Shown: in pieces, positions 32,984 through 44,264 of the stretch
Numbering within the stretch: the stretch's first letter is position 1
How the letters are laid out: every line of letters starts with the position of its first letter
Assembly: GCA_022419385.1 (NCBI GenBank)
Contig: JAJUBI010000002.1
Location: 3,782,001-3,846,000 of the forward strand
Direction of reading: 5' to 3'
DNA from: Paraconiothyrium sp. Pb-2020
Lineage: Eukaryota > Ascomycota > Dothideomycetes > Pleosporales > Didymosphaeriaceae
DNA length: 64,000 nt
The notes under the pieces: model-generated
The model's database searches: none
Told to the model about the DNA's origin: nothing
Seen by the model: the letters and a program-made list of their open reading frames with translations, nothing else
Position numbers and translations under genes: made by a program

Positions 32984-34495
32984 CTACTCATCCCATGGGA
33001 AGTCCTGTGGGTCAATGCGGGTACATGTTAAATATGGCAAACCACCTTCTCTAAGATCCAGTTCAAGGAAATTCCTCATAAGAGGTTTTACAGCGTCTTT
33101 CGCTTTGTTCTTGATCTCTTCAATACGTCTTTCGAAACGCTTCAAATTATCGCGATTGTAATGTTCAGGACTCAGCTTTAGGAAACGCTTGCACTCATCA
33201 TGGCCTAGATAGCTGGATCCACCGGTGCCGAGTAATTTGAATATTCGTCCGGTATTGAATAGGGGAGGGGGAGGCAAAGGCGCATTCTCTCCATTTCGCG
33301 AAGGTTGACGTGGAGATTTCAGAATCGGCGTGGGTGGGGGCGTGGTGTTTTCTGCGAGCCATTGCCGGAAGAGGGATATCGCCATCCATTCCAGCCAGTT
33401 GTTCGAGGGTGTGACCCGCTCACCTCTGCTCGTTGTAAGTGTGAGCCGGAACAATTTGACCTCGACCTTTGCCTTCAGCTCATCCACCTCGTCGACTTTG
33501 TCTTCCACCAGCTCCAGCACCGACTCTGCGACTTGCCCTCTTAGCTGATTCATGCCCTGCGGCCACTGTCCCACTACGTGCACCATGGCTTCTGAGAATA
33601 TCGCCTTGCTCCGCGCCATGTAACCCAGCTTGAGGTAGCTTGGAGGATATTTAGCAATCTGCTTCCACAGCCGCCCTTGGAACCGTAGCAGATGGTGATC
33701 GACCCGCGGCCCTATCACGTCCAGTGCATCGTACATATCGCCGATCTGAAGGAGCGATTTGCATTCGACGTATGCGTTTGCAATGTTGACGGGGTCTAAC
33801 GCTGGTGGGTAATTATAGAAGACGCGGAGGAGGTTATCGTAGTCTCGAAAGGTGTCGTCGTCGGGGTCGCTGGGAGTCGTGGGTACATGAAGGGAAGAGA
33901 AGTTAGCCATACTGCGGAAGAAGCCTGCTTGAGGAGCTGGCGGCTTGTTTCGGAGCGCTGGCGGTTGCGAGGCCGCTGCATCACCTCCGAATAATGTGGG
34001 CTGCGCTTTCTGTCTCGACTTAGCATGTAATTGCTCCCATTGATGATCTAGGGATCGCACCTTTTGAATCAGCATAGGAAGCTCGTCGTCCCTTCCCCAA
34101 TCGAGCTCGTACTTCCACACCTTCTTTTCCTGCAGAGCGCCTTGCGGCACCCTCGCAAGTGCGGCCGAACTTGCATTCGGCGCGCTACCTTCACCGGCCG
34201 CCGCCCACTCGTCACTCAGCCCCGCCTCGAAAAAGCCCGAGCATTGCGCCAAAATGAGCTTGTGGAGCAGGTAGCGCTGTTCTTTTCGCCCATTCGAGAT
34301 CAGTATCTCGACATCGCCAGTGTGTGTAAACACGGGAAACTCATTCTGGGGTTGGTAGGAGGAGCCCCCAAAATGCGAGCGATGCGGGCGGTGTCTTCGA
34401 ACGGTCGAGGCGCGGGACGAGTGCGAGGTAACGGAGGGCGGGCGGCGGATGGCGAGCGAGCGCTCTGCGCCTTGCGAGTCGGGATAGGAAACCAT
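32984..34495 (-). CDS. BTB/POZ-domain protein, fungal-specific
   Basis: A single exon of 503 residues. After a basic, Ser/His-rich N-terminus, the start of a BTB fold is clear at residues 60-98 (GDVEILISNGRKEQRYLLHKLILAQCSGFFEAGLSDEW): the DVEI strand, the LLHKLIL helix and the SGFFEA turn are the classic BTB pattern. The fold is then interrupted by a Pro/Ala-rich insert of about 110 residues before resuming near FRDYDNLLRVFYNYPPALD. The remainder is helical (BACK-like) and ends LDLREGGLPYLTC..DFPWDE. BTB proteins usually dimerise or recruit substrates to Cul3 ligases; neither is shown here. Start is the ATG at 34495. Confidence 0.82.
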   Translation of the reverse strand: MVSYPDSQGAERSLAIRRPPSVTSHSSRASTVRRHRPHRSHFGGSSYQPQNEFPVFTHTGDVEILISNGRKEQRYLLHKLILAQCSGFFEAGLSDEWAAAGEGSAPNASSAALARVPQGALQEKKVWKYELDWGRDDELPMLIQKVRSLDHQWEQLHAKSRQKAQPTLFGGDAAASQPPALRNKPPAPQAGFFRSMANFSSLHVPTTPSDPDDDTFRDYDNLLRVFYNYPPALDPVNIANAYVECKSLLQIGDMYDALDVIGPRVDHHLLRFQGRLWKQIAKYPPSYLKLGYMARSKAIFSEAMVHVVGQWPQGMNQLRGQVAESVLELVEDKVDEVDELKAKVEVKLFRLTLTTSRGERVTPSNNWLEWMAISLFRQWLAENTTPPPTPILKSPRQPSRNGENAPLPPPPLFNTGRIFKLLGTGGSSYLGHDECKRFLKLSPEHYNRDNLKRFERRIEEIKNKAKDAVKPLMRNFLELDLREGGLPYLTCTRIDPQDFPWDE

Positions 34496-35588
34496 GCGAG
34501 CCAGCTATGACTCCCAGCGCTTCAAATGCGATGCGAAGTCTATAGACTTGAGGAGGGCGATATGCACGCCGAGTGCATGCGACAGCGGTAAAGAGGCTGG
34601 AGCGAAGGCGTACACAAGGTTGCTGCGTGTTGTGTTGTTCGCTGTTGCTGCAGGTCGAGATGCAGCGAGGCTGGAGTGCAACAGGCCGGTCGTCTCACCC
34701 CGCCTTGGACGAAGGGTCGCAGCACGAAGGTTTGAGCTCCTGAAAAGATGGAAGCGGCGCTGGTCGGCTTGCCTCGTCCGGCGCTGTATTGTCGAGCGTT
34801 TCAGGAGCCCACGGTGGCAGGAAGTCGGTGGCTGTGGCGACAGCCCATCGCGTTGCCCGCATGCAGCTGGTCTGCAGGGCATGCCAGGATGTGCCAGGAC
34901 GCAGCATGTGACGCGCCAATCGCCGCTGTTACCCGAGCCAAGCTTTCCTAGCATCCACTTGGACTGGCAGATGTTCGTCGAGCGACTGTTCTACACTAGG
35001 AAGAGCCCGTTACAAGCACCCAAGATATATAGCCGTTGAGCATTCATTAGTCTAGCGATGTCATGTCGAGGAAGAAAGTTGGCTCTTTTCTCAGTCTGGA
35101 AGTTTTGATATACGTCTAGTGATGTGAAAGCTTTAATTGCGCAGCTGACTGACCGGATGTGCAGGTGCTACAGGGGATTGAAGTGGATACTTTCGACAGA
35201 ACGTCCCCATCGGCCCTTCTTCGCCATTGCGTACCGTACTCTACCCCAGGATGAGGAATGAGGGCCCAGGCATTCGAAATGGTGCTGCGGAAAAGACAAC
35301 TGTGGAAATAGCGAAAAGCAAACGTGCACCGATATCAGAAACTGTGTGTAATTGGGAACATTAGAAGAGACAGTCCGTGAGTTACATGCTGCCGTCTATG
35401 TTGAAAACCATCCACCGAAAACCTTGAAGTCGCTCTTGAATTGGCCGTAACTGCGGTACGCCACGTGCAGTTCGCAAAATCGCACCAGATATCGTCCACG
35501 GAGCCATGCATTTTGCTGATGAAAGCACATAACTGCAAGGTTTGCCACCTAAACGATTACAGTTCAGCTTCAACACCATGCATATGTT
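34496..35588. other. intergenic
   Basis: About 1.1 kb containing the promoter of the BTB gene and the 3' flank of the RING-like gene. Nothing else is supported. Confidence 0.45.
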
Positions 35589-36872
35589 TCATATGATGGT
35601 CAACCTGAAAATCTATTAGCGATCCCATAATACGTTGGATAGGGAGATGGTCAGATACGTACCTTGGTTCCCGCCAACGTGACAAGAGGTCGATGTCGGT
35701 CACATAATTCAGTCTCATGTGACTGTCGATTTCGCCCAGGTCCCGCCGCAAGTTATTCGTTACCAAAAGACATTTATTGTAATCCCTCCACTCTCCGTTA
35801 CTCCACGAGAACGCAGACCCCTCCCATCCTACAAGTGTCCGCTTTATAGTGTCAACGGGTTGGCACAGCAGCATCGCAGACAGAAGGCGTAAAGCTGCGG
35901 CATCGGCATCGCGACACAGGCGCATTGCGTCGCCAAAAACGCGGTCCCACAGGAACCGATCCCGGATCTCGAGCCTGTCGTACAGTCCATTTCAGCATCC
36001 GCCTTGGTCGCCAACCACCTCATTGAAAAGGCCTGAGTCTAAATCTACTATGCCGCGAGGCTGGACTGCCCCCGCACATTTCACCATGAGATAGATGCAG
36101 TCAAAGATTGGTCCAGCAGCTCGGTAAGCCTGCCCTTGTCGTTGGGTGAGAGGGACGCCTGGTCCAGCAGCATCTTCCAGATCGCGTAGACAGTCGAGCA
36201 ATGCTACAAGTGCCCCAGGTACCCTATTATGATAGCGTAGGAACAACTCACCATGAGCATATTGGTTCGGAGGGTGAATGTTCTCGAGGACACGCCGTAT
36301 AATATTGAGGATGTGGTGCCATTGGCGCATGCGGTCTGGAGTATCGAGGGCATCGAAATTTGCTTGGACTTCTTTCCATAGTTCAAGGTCCAAGCCTGGA
36401 CGGCGGTGGATTGTGTACCAAAGAGCTTCAACATCGACATTCGGATACAAGCTGTGAAGACCTGGACGGTGTGCGAGGGCGTCGGAGTCTCCAGGCGGCA
36501 TGGTGGCTTCGTTGCCATTTTCACCATTGTTTGAATCTACATCGTAAGGGTGTTCCACCTCTTCGTCGTTAGCAGCATGGTCTTGTTCGAACAACTTTTG
36601 TCGGCACTGCGCGAAGGTACACTATTAGCTTAAAGGTCTCCTTTTCGTCACCGGACATCACTCACGTGAGGGCAACGGTCGTTGTTCTTGTTGCTGCTCT
36701 TGATCCATTTATCGAGGCACTTCTCCCCAATCACCTGCTTGCAGCATTCCATAGAAACAGGCTCATGCTTCATGGTGAACGGCTCCAAGCAGAAGCATAG
36801 GGCCTTCCGCTCACTGATTGTCTTGCGAAATTCGGCCGCGCTGCGCGCAAACGTTCGTGCCGTGGTCGACAT
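35589..36872 (-). CDS. RING-finger-like protein with an in-frame TGA (possible pseudogene)
   Basis: Exons on minus: 36872-36666, 36606-35663 and 35604-35589. Introns of 59 bp (GTGAGT...GCGCAG) and 58 bp (GTACGT...TTTCAG) fit in phase. The first splice completes the zinc-binding CPHC (residues 67-70). The RING-like block runs from about residue 25 (CFCLEPF) through CCKQVIGEKCLDKWI to CPHCR; compared with usual RINGs the first Cys is displaced and the His ligand is replaced by Gln, so metal binding may be degenerate. A TGA at 35994-35992 interrupts exon 2: as read, the protein ends at 273 residues; beyond it the same frame stays open for another 110 codons with protein-like sequence (LYDRLEIRDRFLWDRVFGDA) and reaches the second intron. 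A full protein would be 388 residues. No intron with matching phase removes the TGA. It may be a nonsense mutation, sequencing error or readthrough. Role unknown. Confidence 0.6.
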
Positions 36873-37638
36873 GTTGGGTAGTTGATAGTCGGCACAAGCC
36901 GTGCGGTCGTGGAGGTGAAATCGAGCGTGGCGGCTCGAACAGGCGGAAACCCGGTTTCTCGGAGGAGTCAGGAACTGCGAAAATTAGGAGCTGGGCTTTT
37001 GCTTCCCAAAGGGTCGTTGGATAAAAGTGAGAGGTCGACACTGAGTGCCGTGCAGCAGGTGGGAAGAGACAAGCGCCCGAGCCCTATTTAATTCAGATGG
37101 TGCAAGCGCGCAGAATACGCGACTCACTGACCGATCGGGAAGGTGAACTGAGGTGAAAGGCCCACCACGTGATGTTCATCCCAAAGTCCCCGCAGCCTGT
37201 ATCAGCTCTCAAGGTTCCTGCATCCTTGTTCGCGATTTTATAATCGTAGCTATCTCTTGTCGGAGGTTTTGTAACTTGTGTCGTCCAGGATGAACAATGC
37301 ACTAGATTCTGGGATAGCATCATAGCTTGCCCTTTACAGAACCTGCCCAAGTTTGTCAAACAAGTTCATGCACCAGATACTAAAGCAAGGCAATGTTCGG
37401 AGATGCCTCCATTGGGCCTATTCTTGATCAACGGACGATTCGATTTGCCCCTATTCCCACTTTGGGCTCTCCAGATCAAAGATTTACTCACATCACACTC
37501 ATATTGGACTCTGACCAGAAAGATCATGATAAACTCTCACAAAGGATTAGTACAATTAGCTTGGTGAATACATAATATACAGAGCTGTACTTCACTGCAA
37601 ACTTACATGTGCCGCGTACCGAAACAGCTTTTGTTTCC
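36873..37638. other. intergenic
   Basis: About 770 bp holding the promoter of the RING-like gene and the 3' flank of the seryl-tRNA synthetase gene. No other feature seen. Confidence 0.45.
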
Positions 37639-39195
37639 TCAGTAGTTGCCCGTTCCATGGATTTTATGCCCCTGGATTCTCTCTTGGCCTCCCATGAACG
37701 GGCGTAGCACCTCTGGTATGGTCACAGCGTAATCATGCTCATTCCAAGAATTTTCCAGGATAGCGGCCAAAACGCGCGGGACTGCAAGAGCCGTACCATT
37801 CAGGGTATAGGGAAACTCTAGCTTACCGCCGTTCTTGCCCAGTCGAACTCTAGTATGTAGTCGCCGGCTCTGGTAGTCCGTGCAGATGGATGTGGAAGTA
37901 ACCTCGCCCCAACCGTTATCCTTCTCACGCCTTGACGGAAAGAAAGCCTCAATATCTATCTTCCTGGTCGCGCTGGCTCCGAGGTCGGTCGTAGGCATCT
38001 CGAGAACGCGGCAATGCAGACCGAGACTCTGCAAGATCTCCTTCTGCATAGACAACATCTCTTCAAAGATCGTTACCGAGTTCGAAGGTGTGTCGGCCGC
38101 AAAATGCTCTTGTTCGTTGGTATCTGGTAGTGTCCAGGCAAACATCTCTACCTTGGTGAACTCGTGCACACGGTAGAGGCCCTTGGTGTCTATGCCACGG
38201 GCACCTGCTTCGGCGCGGTAGCACCGTGAGACTCCAATAGTCTTCAGCGGGAGCTCCACATCCTCAAAGGTCTGATTCGCCTTCATGCCAGCCAGTGGAA
38301 TCTCAGCGGTACCCGCGAGGACTAGCTGCGGCTTCGCCTGATCCTTCTCCGCCTGTTCGATAGCATAAACCTGCTGTTCGCCGTTCTGATCCCTCGGCTG
38401 AAACCCGCATGCAGACGCAACATGTGAGTATACTAGCGACGGTGGTGCCACGACCTTCCAGTTCCGTTTCCTTGCTACGCTCAAAGCGTATTGTACAAGA
38501 GCCTGCTCCAGCATCGCAGCGTCACCTGTGAGGAAGTACCAGCCCCATCCTGATGTCTGCGCTGAGCCTGCAAAGTCCAGGATCCCGAGCTCTGAGCCAA
38601 TGTGTACATGTGATCTCCAAACGCGGTCCGATTGCGAAGGTTCGGGTTCGGGGTGGTCATTGATATACTCAAGAACTTGCGGCTCGGTACCCACGGGTGT
38701 GTTTGTGCTGCTGAGGTTCGGCAAGTCTTGAGCAAGATTATCTATTTCTTCTCGCAATACCAGTTCTTTTGCCTCGATGGCTCCAATCTCAGCCTTCAAC
38801 GCTTTTGCTTCGTCCATGAGTGATTCCCGCGACTCACTATCTCCTTCGCTTGCGCTGTGGGATTTTGCCTTTGATAATTTGCCCCGTACCTGGTTGTTCC
38901 TTTCTCTCATATGGCGGGCATTTTGTTGTAGTGCTAGCCATTGTTCGTGGAGCTCAATTATGCGCCATGACGATCTGCTGTGCGCAGCATAATTACGGTC
39001 GATGCAGTTCTGCTCATAGAGGCCGGGGTTCTGGCGAATGTGCTTGATATCTATCGCAGGTTTTGGGGCGAATGCGGGTCTAGTATATGTACGCCGAGGC
39101 GTGCGTGGTATTCGAGAGGGTGATGTTCGTGTGGTCTGGAGCTGCGTCCGGCATGCGGCACATGTTCTCGGAAAGAGGTATTGTAGTGATATCAT
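37639..39195 (-). CDS. seryl-tRNA synthetase, mitochondrial type
   Basis: 518 residues, single exon. It attaches serine to tRNA(Ser) using ATP. An Arg/Thr/Ser/Pro-rich N-terminus (about residues 1-45, with RTCAACRTQLQTTRTSPSR) looks like a mitochondrial targeting peptide. Residues about 48-165 are the long antiparallel coiled-coil arm that binds the tRNA variable arm. The class II catalytic core includes the TAEIPLAGM block, motif 2 (SRCYRAEAGARGIDTKGLYR then VHEFTKVEMF) and motif 3 (LNGTALAVPRVLAAILEN), so catalytic residues are present. The mitochondrial assignment (yeast Dia4 type) rests on the presequence and divergent sequence; a cytosolic SerRS would normally be closer to consensus. Divergent from the gene at 39499, with about 300 bp between the starts. 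Confidence 0.92.
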   Translation of the reverse strand: MISLQYLFPRTCAACRTQLQTTRTSPSRIPRTPRRTYTRPAFAPKPAIDIKHIRQNPGLYEQNCIDRNYAAHSRSSWRIIELHEQWLALQQNARHMRERNNQVRGKLSKAKSHSASEGDSESRESLMDEAKALKAEIGAIEAKELVLREEIDNLAQDLPNLSSTNTPVGTEPQVLEYINDHPEPEPSQSDRVWRSHVHIGSELGILDFAGSAQTSGWGWYFLTGDAAMLEQALVQYALSVARKRNWKVVAPPSLVYSHVASACGFQPRDQNGEQQVYAIEQAEKDQAKPQLVLAGTAEIPLAGMKANQTFEDVELPLKTIGVSRCYRAEAGARGIDTKGLYRVHEFTKVEMFAWTLPDTNEQEHFAADTPSNSVTIFEEMLSMQKEILQSLGLHCRVLEMPTTDLGASATRKIDIEAFFPSRREKDNGWGEVTSTSICTDYQSRRLHTRVRLGKNGGKLEFPYTLNGTALAVPRVLAAILENSWNEHDYAVTIPEVLRPFMGGQERIQGHKIHGTGNY

Positions 39196-39498
39196 CTTCG
39201 AGCCATTTGACTTCTATAGATGCGAAAGAACACAGCTATATATGAGCCTAAAGGATGGCAATACGTTAGTTTGAATCGGTGTGAGGTGACCGTTCACATC
39301 TTAGAGTGAAACTTTTAAAGCTACCCGATCGGATCTTTGGCGCAAGCTCGCATCTGCCAAGCAAGACCCCTGCTTCCCCACGACGCGTCCGCGGGTCCAC
39401 ACGCGTCATGCGTTAACATGCACATGGACATTCTACGATGATATTGAAGGTACTCGTGGCACGACGAAGCAGTCACAGAAGCCAAGAAGGGCGTGGCC
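39196..39498. promoter_or_regulatory. shared divergent promoter region
   Basis: About 300 bp between the start codons of the seryl-tRNA synthetase (minus) and the gene at 39499 (plus). It must contain both promoters. No specific motif is recognised. Confidence 0.4.
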
Positions 39499-41109
39499 AT
39501 GCCTCCTCAAAGGAAATGCCTGGGTAAAGTCTGGACCAAATCAAATGCTCCCCACGGCCATCGCATCTCCACTTCAACGTCCTTAAGGTCGGGCAGGATT
39601 CCGCAGGATGTGCCCATGATAGACTTGCGGTCGCCCTCGCCGCCGGCCCACTCGGAAGTTTATTCAAGAACGCACCGTATGCCAACACCTGAAGCGTTGA
39701 TAAGCCCAGTTCAGCAGAACACTCATGCTGTTGATTCCCGACCACAACCTTTGTGGGCACCAACGGGCACAGGGGCGTTTCGGGTTCCGGAACCGCACCC
39801 TTCGACCTACTCAGCTGTGAGGCCCTACGTTCCACTTGAGCATCTTCAGCAAGACTATGCCTTGGTTATTGATCATCGTCCACAATCGATGAAAGCAGCA
39901 CGAGCAGTATCACAGAGAAAATGGCTCGAAGATGCGACGAGACATATACGAACTCCAAATCGAACTTCTTTGCAACCTCAGTCGGCATACCGTCAAGAAT
40001 GGCTTGATAACGCGACGACATTTGCAAACCAGCCGGCACACACCCCTCAGCCAGTACCGTCGGTACGATCATGCCAGCCTGTAACGCAGCCCATTGCCTA
40101 TAAGCCTCAGATCTTGCACGCACCGCATCCCGACAGCAAGATACTGCAGGACTTCCACTGGGTACCCTACCCCCTAGGTCTTCTTCCATACGACTCCTGG
40201 CACCGACTCCACAACCGAGCCCAAGTCTTCCCACCGCTTCCTTTCCGGTGTCCTGTTTGTAGAAAGGAGCGCAAAGTAAGCACTCATCTTCAAAAAGTCT
40301 ACCTTGTCGCAGAACGATTGAGTTGGGATGATAGATCAGTCACTGCGCCAGATAAGAATTTGAATGAAGAGCTGAACTGGGCTGTCAACTATGAGTTGGG
40401 GGTCTTAGAGCCTTTCGTGGAAGATATTGAACAAATAAATGGTGGGAAGCGCAGCCAAAAAAATAAGCACCATCCTTACCGGAATGGATTCGAGATGAAG
40501 GAAGCGCTGAAACTCATCTTTACCGCGGACAACATCACGGATACGAGCTGAAATTTGTGGGTTGATCTGCAGAAGGATATCCAACGCATCACTGGAATAG
40601 AGGAGATGCACGGATCGGTTTCGAGTCCTACAAGTACATCGCAAGGCACAAGGAAGGCACAACTTTCGGAGATCTCTGCCAATGCACGTCCGAACACACC
40701 ACCTGTAAAAGTCGAGGAGATCGATCTCTCGATTCCACCCCAGTCTGCATTAGAACCAACCATTAAAGGCCCTGCATCACTTTTACCGACACCACCTTCC
40801 TCACTGCCAGTGGCTAGTAACACTGGGAATCGTGCCTCTTTCTGCGGCTACGACCAGGCCTCACTGGCGCTTCCTGCAACGAAGGGGACGGACAAGGAAG
40901 CATCGAGCAGGAGTGAGCGTGCCACCCCCGCTTCGACAGACAGACGCATCTTAAGTTACAAGACGCTGCCGGACTTCTACTCTCTTCTCGACCAGATCGA
41001 ACGGACTTCGTATGTAGGAGCGTTGTTTCTGGAAGCATATGCAGAACGTTTACGCGACGACATGTGCAAAAATTGCTGGTTTGAGCGCTACGTGGGAGAT
41101 TCGGTGTAA
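39499..41109 (+). CDS. hypothetical protein with an in-frame TGA (possible pseudogene or readthrough)
   Basis: I do not recognise the family. The frame starts at ATG 39499 (an upstream GTG at 39493 is not used) and runs 350 residues to TGA at 40549-40551. The same frame continues open from 40552 to TAA at 41109, 185 codons with protein-like sequence (VDLQKDIQRI, LPDFYSLLDQIERTSYVGALFLEAYAERL). Features: disordered Pro/Ser/His-rich N-terminus; two similar helices (QRKWLEDATRHIRTPNRTSLQ and YRQEWLDNATTF); a possible zinc knuckle FRCPVCRKER near residue 250; CKNCWFERY near the end. One alternative is a 297-bp intron from GTAAGC at 40276 to CTGCAG at 40572: it is in phase and would remove the TGA, but its content looks coding and it is far longer than other introns here. 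Otherwise a nonsense mutation or readthrough. Confidence 0.5.
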
Positions 41110-41915
41110 ATTTCGAATCTCTATTTCTTTTGTCCTTCTGCAGGGATACCTGATATATGAACCTCTCTTGTATCGGCGTTGTGTCATTCCTCGTCGCAAA
41201 TTCTGATACCCTTTGTTGCCCAAGGATGAGCAATACAATGCCCGAACTTTTGACGAAGCTCTGTATGGCATGAACCCTGACTGGCTTCATCTGAGCCCGA
41301 ACATATGTGCTCGAACTACCCTCATCGACATCCTCGCGAGTCCAAAGTAGGTACAGCTGTGATCTGGTACTATATGGGCAACGTTCGCCTTCTTCAAGAG
41401 ATCGTTACCATTGCATATTGGGCCAGGCGGTGATCTAGTGGGCAAGCTAATGCATGCGCCTCGTGTGGCGGTGAAGTTAGACATCTCAGCGCCCGCATGA
41501 CGTGGTCTCATGAGGCGCACAACTCTTGAATTCGAGCATCTCGCAAGCGACACCAGGTAACCAAGTGTATTTGTGACTGTGTCGTGCGAGACCACTAGTC
41601 CCATGTCTTGTTAGTTGCGTGAAAGCTGCCGTCTGATTGAAGGGCTTTGTACGTCTGCGCCGACCGAGGCACGAGACACTTGCATAAGTCGCTGAGAGTT
41701 GCGGAGCTGAACCCATCACCTCCGCCTGCCGCCCGCTGCCTTGGCCGCCCACTTCGCACATAAACCACTCTCCCTTCCAGACTCCCTCACCATCCGCTTC
41801 CAAGTGCTGTACCGCCAGTATCCCTCATTATTGCTACCGATAGCTACCGCGCGGCGAGCACGTAGCTCTCTCCCTTGCTTCACACGATCTACTGCGCCGC
41901 AGTCCACCTCCCACC
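41110..41915. other. intergenic promoter region
   Basis: About 800 bp before the TLC-domain gene. The final 150 bases are CT-rich, consistent with its core promoter and leader. No gene seen. Confidence 0.45.
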
Positions 41916-43138
41916 ATGCACGACCCCTTCCCGTTCCCATGCCCTGACTGGTTACGGCAGCGCACCGAGCCTTTCGCCGACTACGTCTCTCTCAAGACCC
42001 TCCCGCTGCACATTCACGAAGTGCTTCTTGCGTTCTCCCTCTACTCCGCGATCAACATTATCGTTGCGCCTATTATCTCGCGGTTTTTCTTTCCGCGAAT
42101 ATATCCCAGCTTCAATGCCCGCACGAAGCTTAATTGGGATGTGCACATTGTGTCATTTGTGCAGAGCACCATCATCTGCGTGCTCGCGCTCTGGGTCATG
42201 GCGAAAGATGAGGAACGCAGCGAGATGAACTGGGCTGGCAAGGTGCATGGGTATACCGGTGCCGGGGGGCTGATACAGGCGTTTGCGGGAGGGTACTTTT
42301 TGTGGGATCTGGTCATCACTCTGCAGAATATCAACGTCTTTGGGTTGGGTATGCTGGCGCACGCGGTTTCCGCCTTATTCGTCTTCTCGCTTGGCTTTGT
42401 ACGTCTCCCTCGGGCTATGCGCAACCCACAGAAAGCTAACTCGAATGCCAGAGGCCCTTCGTCAATTTCTACGCCCCCACTTTCATCCTCTACGAGCTCT
42501 CTTCGCCTTTCTTGAACATACACTGGTTCTGCGACAAGCTCAAAATGACGGGCTCTAAAGTCCAGCTTTATAATGGCATCATCCTGCTCTGCACCTTCTT
42601 CGGCTGCCGCCTTTGCTGGGGAACATACCAATCTGTACGCGTCTTCTACGACGTCTACCGCGCGATCACAGCTGGCGAATTCGTGCTGCAAGATCCGGAG
42701 CTCGGCAAGCTCAGCAACGGCACCAACGTTGATCCAAGCGCCATTCCAACATCTGACATCATGCAGTTCGCCGGCGAGCGTACTGTTCCGCTGTGGCTCG
42801 CCGCTTGCTACCTACTATCGAACCTGACGCTCAACGGTCTGAACTGGTTCTGGTTCGGTAAGATGATTGAGACACTTCGGAAGCGGTTCGATCCGCCGCT
42901 TGGCACAAGAAAGCCGGAGATCAAGGAGCAGGGAAAGGAGCAAATACTGGTTGAGGGTATCAGCCTGCAGTCGCCGCCACAGACACCGTACGCTCATGCA
43001 AGTGGCATTGACGCGAAAGACTACATTGGGGCTGTGAAGGTAGAGGCAAAGTCGAACCACTTGGAGGTTGAGCAGATGGAGATCAGGAAAAGGACTGGAG
43101 AAGACGGTAGACCGATGAGTAGTGCGAGGGCGGCGTAG
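41916..43138 (+). CDS. TLC-domain multi-pass membrane protein (two exons)
   Basis: Exons 41916-42398 and 42452-43138 (53-bp intron, donor GTACGT, branch GCTAAC, acceptor TGCCAG, phase 0) give 389 residues. The first exon alone would run on into a nonsense tail. TLC (TRAM-LAG1-CLN8) domain: about six to seven membrane helices, beginning LHIHEVLLAFSLYSAINIIVAPII, with the conserved GYFLWDLVITLQ segment, the GMLAHAVSALFVFSLGF segment that ends exon 1, and the following RPFVNFYAPTFILYELSSPF and NIHWFCDKLKM joined across the splice. The C-terminal 80 residues are charged and cytosolic. It is closer to the TMEM56/TLCD group than to ceramide synthases, as no Lag1p motif with paired His is seen; TLC proteins sense or move lipids in ER or plasma membranes. 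Substrate unknown. Confidence 0.88.
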
Positions 43139-44234
43139 AGTGACTGCGGAGATGAGGATTTGAATTTCGTCCTTTCTGTACTATGCATAGCGTGAGCATA
43201 GGTGGAGATTGTAACCGGATGGTGATACATGTATGTGTTGTAATAGAAGCCACTTCTTCGATACTACGGTTCATTCATGGTAGAAATGGACGATGTTGGT
43301 CTCTGGGTATAGTAATAAAACTCCCGAAAATGTGGATTTTCGTACGTACTTGCCATGTTCCTCTTCGCAACCCTCGCAGTTTACGCGTACAGACTGCCAG
43401 TTCTCCGAGCATCGGCCGCTAATTACCCCTCCCCCCGTAAGCCCACACAAAGCCCACAATGTCTTTCGCGCAATATTCATCCACCATCGTGCATCCCATT
43501 TCAGCGTGTCGCCCTTCACGAAACTATGTACCGTGAGTTTTGGAGAATCGATGCCTAGGATGCAAACAGATATTTCGCTCGCATTCGCCATGAACGGATG
43601 TTGGCCGCCTTTACCAGAAGCTGAGCATCCGGTCTAAGTTCGAATACTATAACACACAGTTTTCAAAGCCATCCGGACTATCGAAGTCAGGCAAAGACGG
43701 TCGCACAGCTTCTATATGTTGGCTAACGTGGACTCTGGAATTCGCCCACCATTTCTTCGCTGGAGGTCGCAGCGCAGCAAGAACATCGCCACATGAGTAA
43801 CACCTTGCACCAAGTTCGCAATCTTTTAGGTGGCTTGTATCGCGATGTCTTGCATGTATCTGCCGAGATGTTGCAACTTATCTTGTTCAGAGATCCGGAA
43901 CAATCTAAAGACCAAGTACTGTAAACGGCCACGAGGAAAGGGCTGACCGCTGGATGTGAACCAGAGCGGACTCGACCCATTCGATGCTTGTTCGGGCCAT
44001 GGAAGACGCGTTCTATTTGTCCGGGAGGTTCTGCTGGTCTTTCGAGAAAGTTAGCGATGTGGTGTTTCTCAGCGTTTGAGAGCCGGGCTTTGGTGCCGAC
44101 CGCCGATCCGCTGCTCCATGGTTGAAGTGCCCTGTTGTGCGCACAGACTAGCGCTTGCAGGCCGCGTTTCCACTTTGCTGCGCCCGCTATGGGCAGGTTT
44201 CGCCTTGGAGCTTCACCACTCGGATTTAAGTGGG
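43139..44234. other. intergenic upstream of U6
   Basis: About 1.1 kb with no supported gene. A 187-codon frame on minus (43723-44286) overlaps the U6 gene and has no domain. Confidence 0.45.
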
Positions 44235-44243
44235 TATATATAT
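44235..44243 (+). promoter_or_regulatory. Pol III TATA box of the U6 gene
   Basis: TATATATAT lies 22-30 bases before the U6 start at 44265, the spacing used by fungal U6 genes for TFIIIB placement. Confidence 0.8.
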
Positions 44244-44264
44244 TTTCTGATTTAGGGTCATTTT

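Noticed and set aside
35985..36000. Selenocysteine at the in-frame TGA
   Set aside because: Ascomycetes are not known to have the selenocysteine machinery, and no SECIS-like element was sought or seen; mutation, error or readthrough are likelier.
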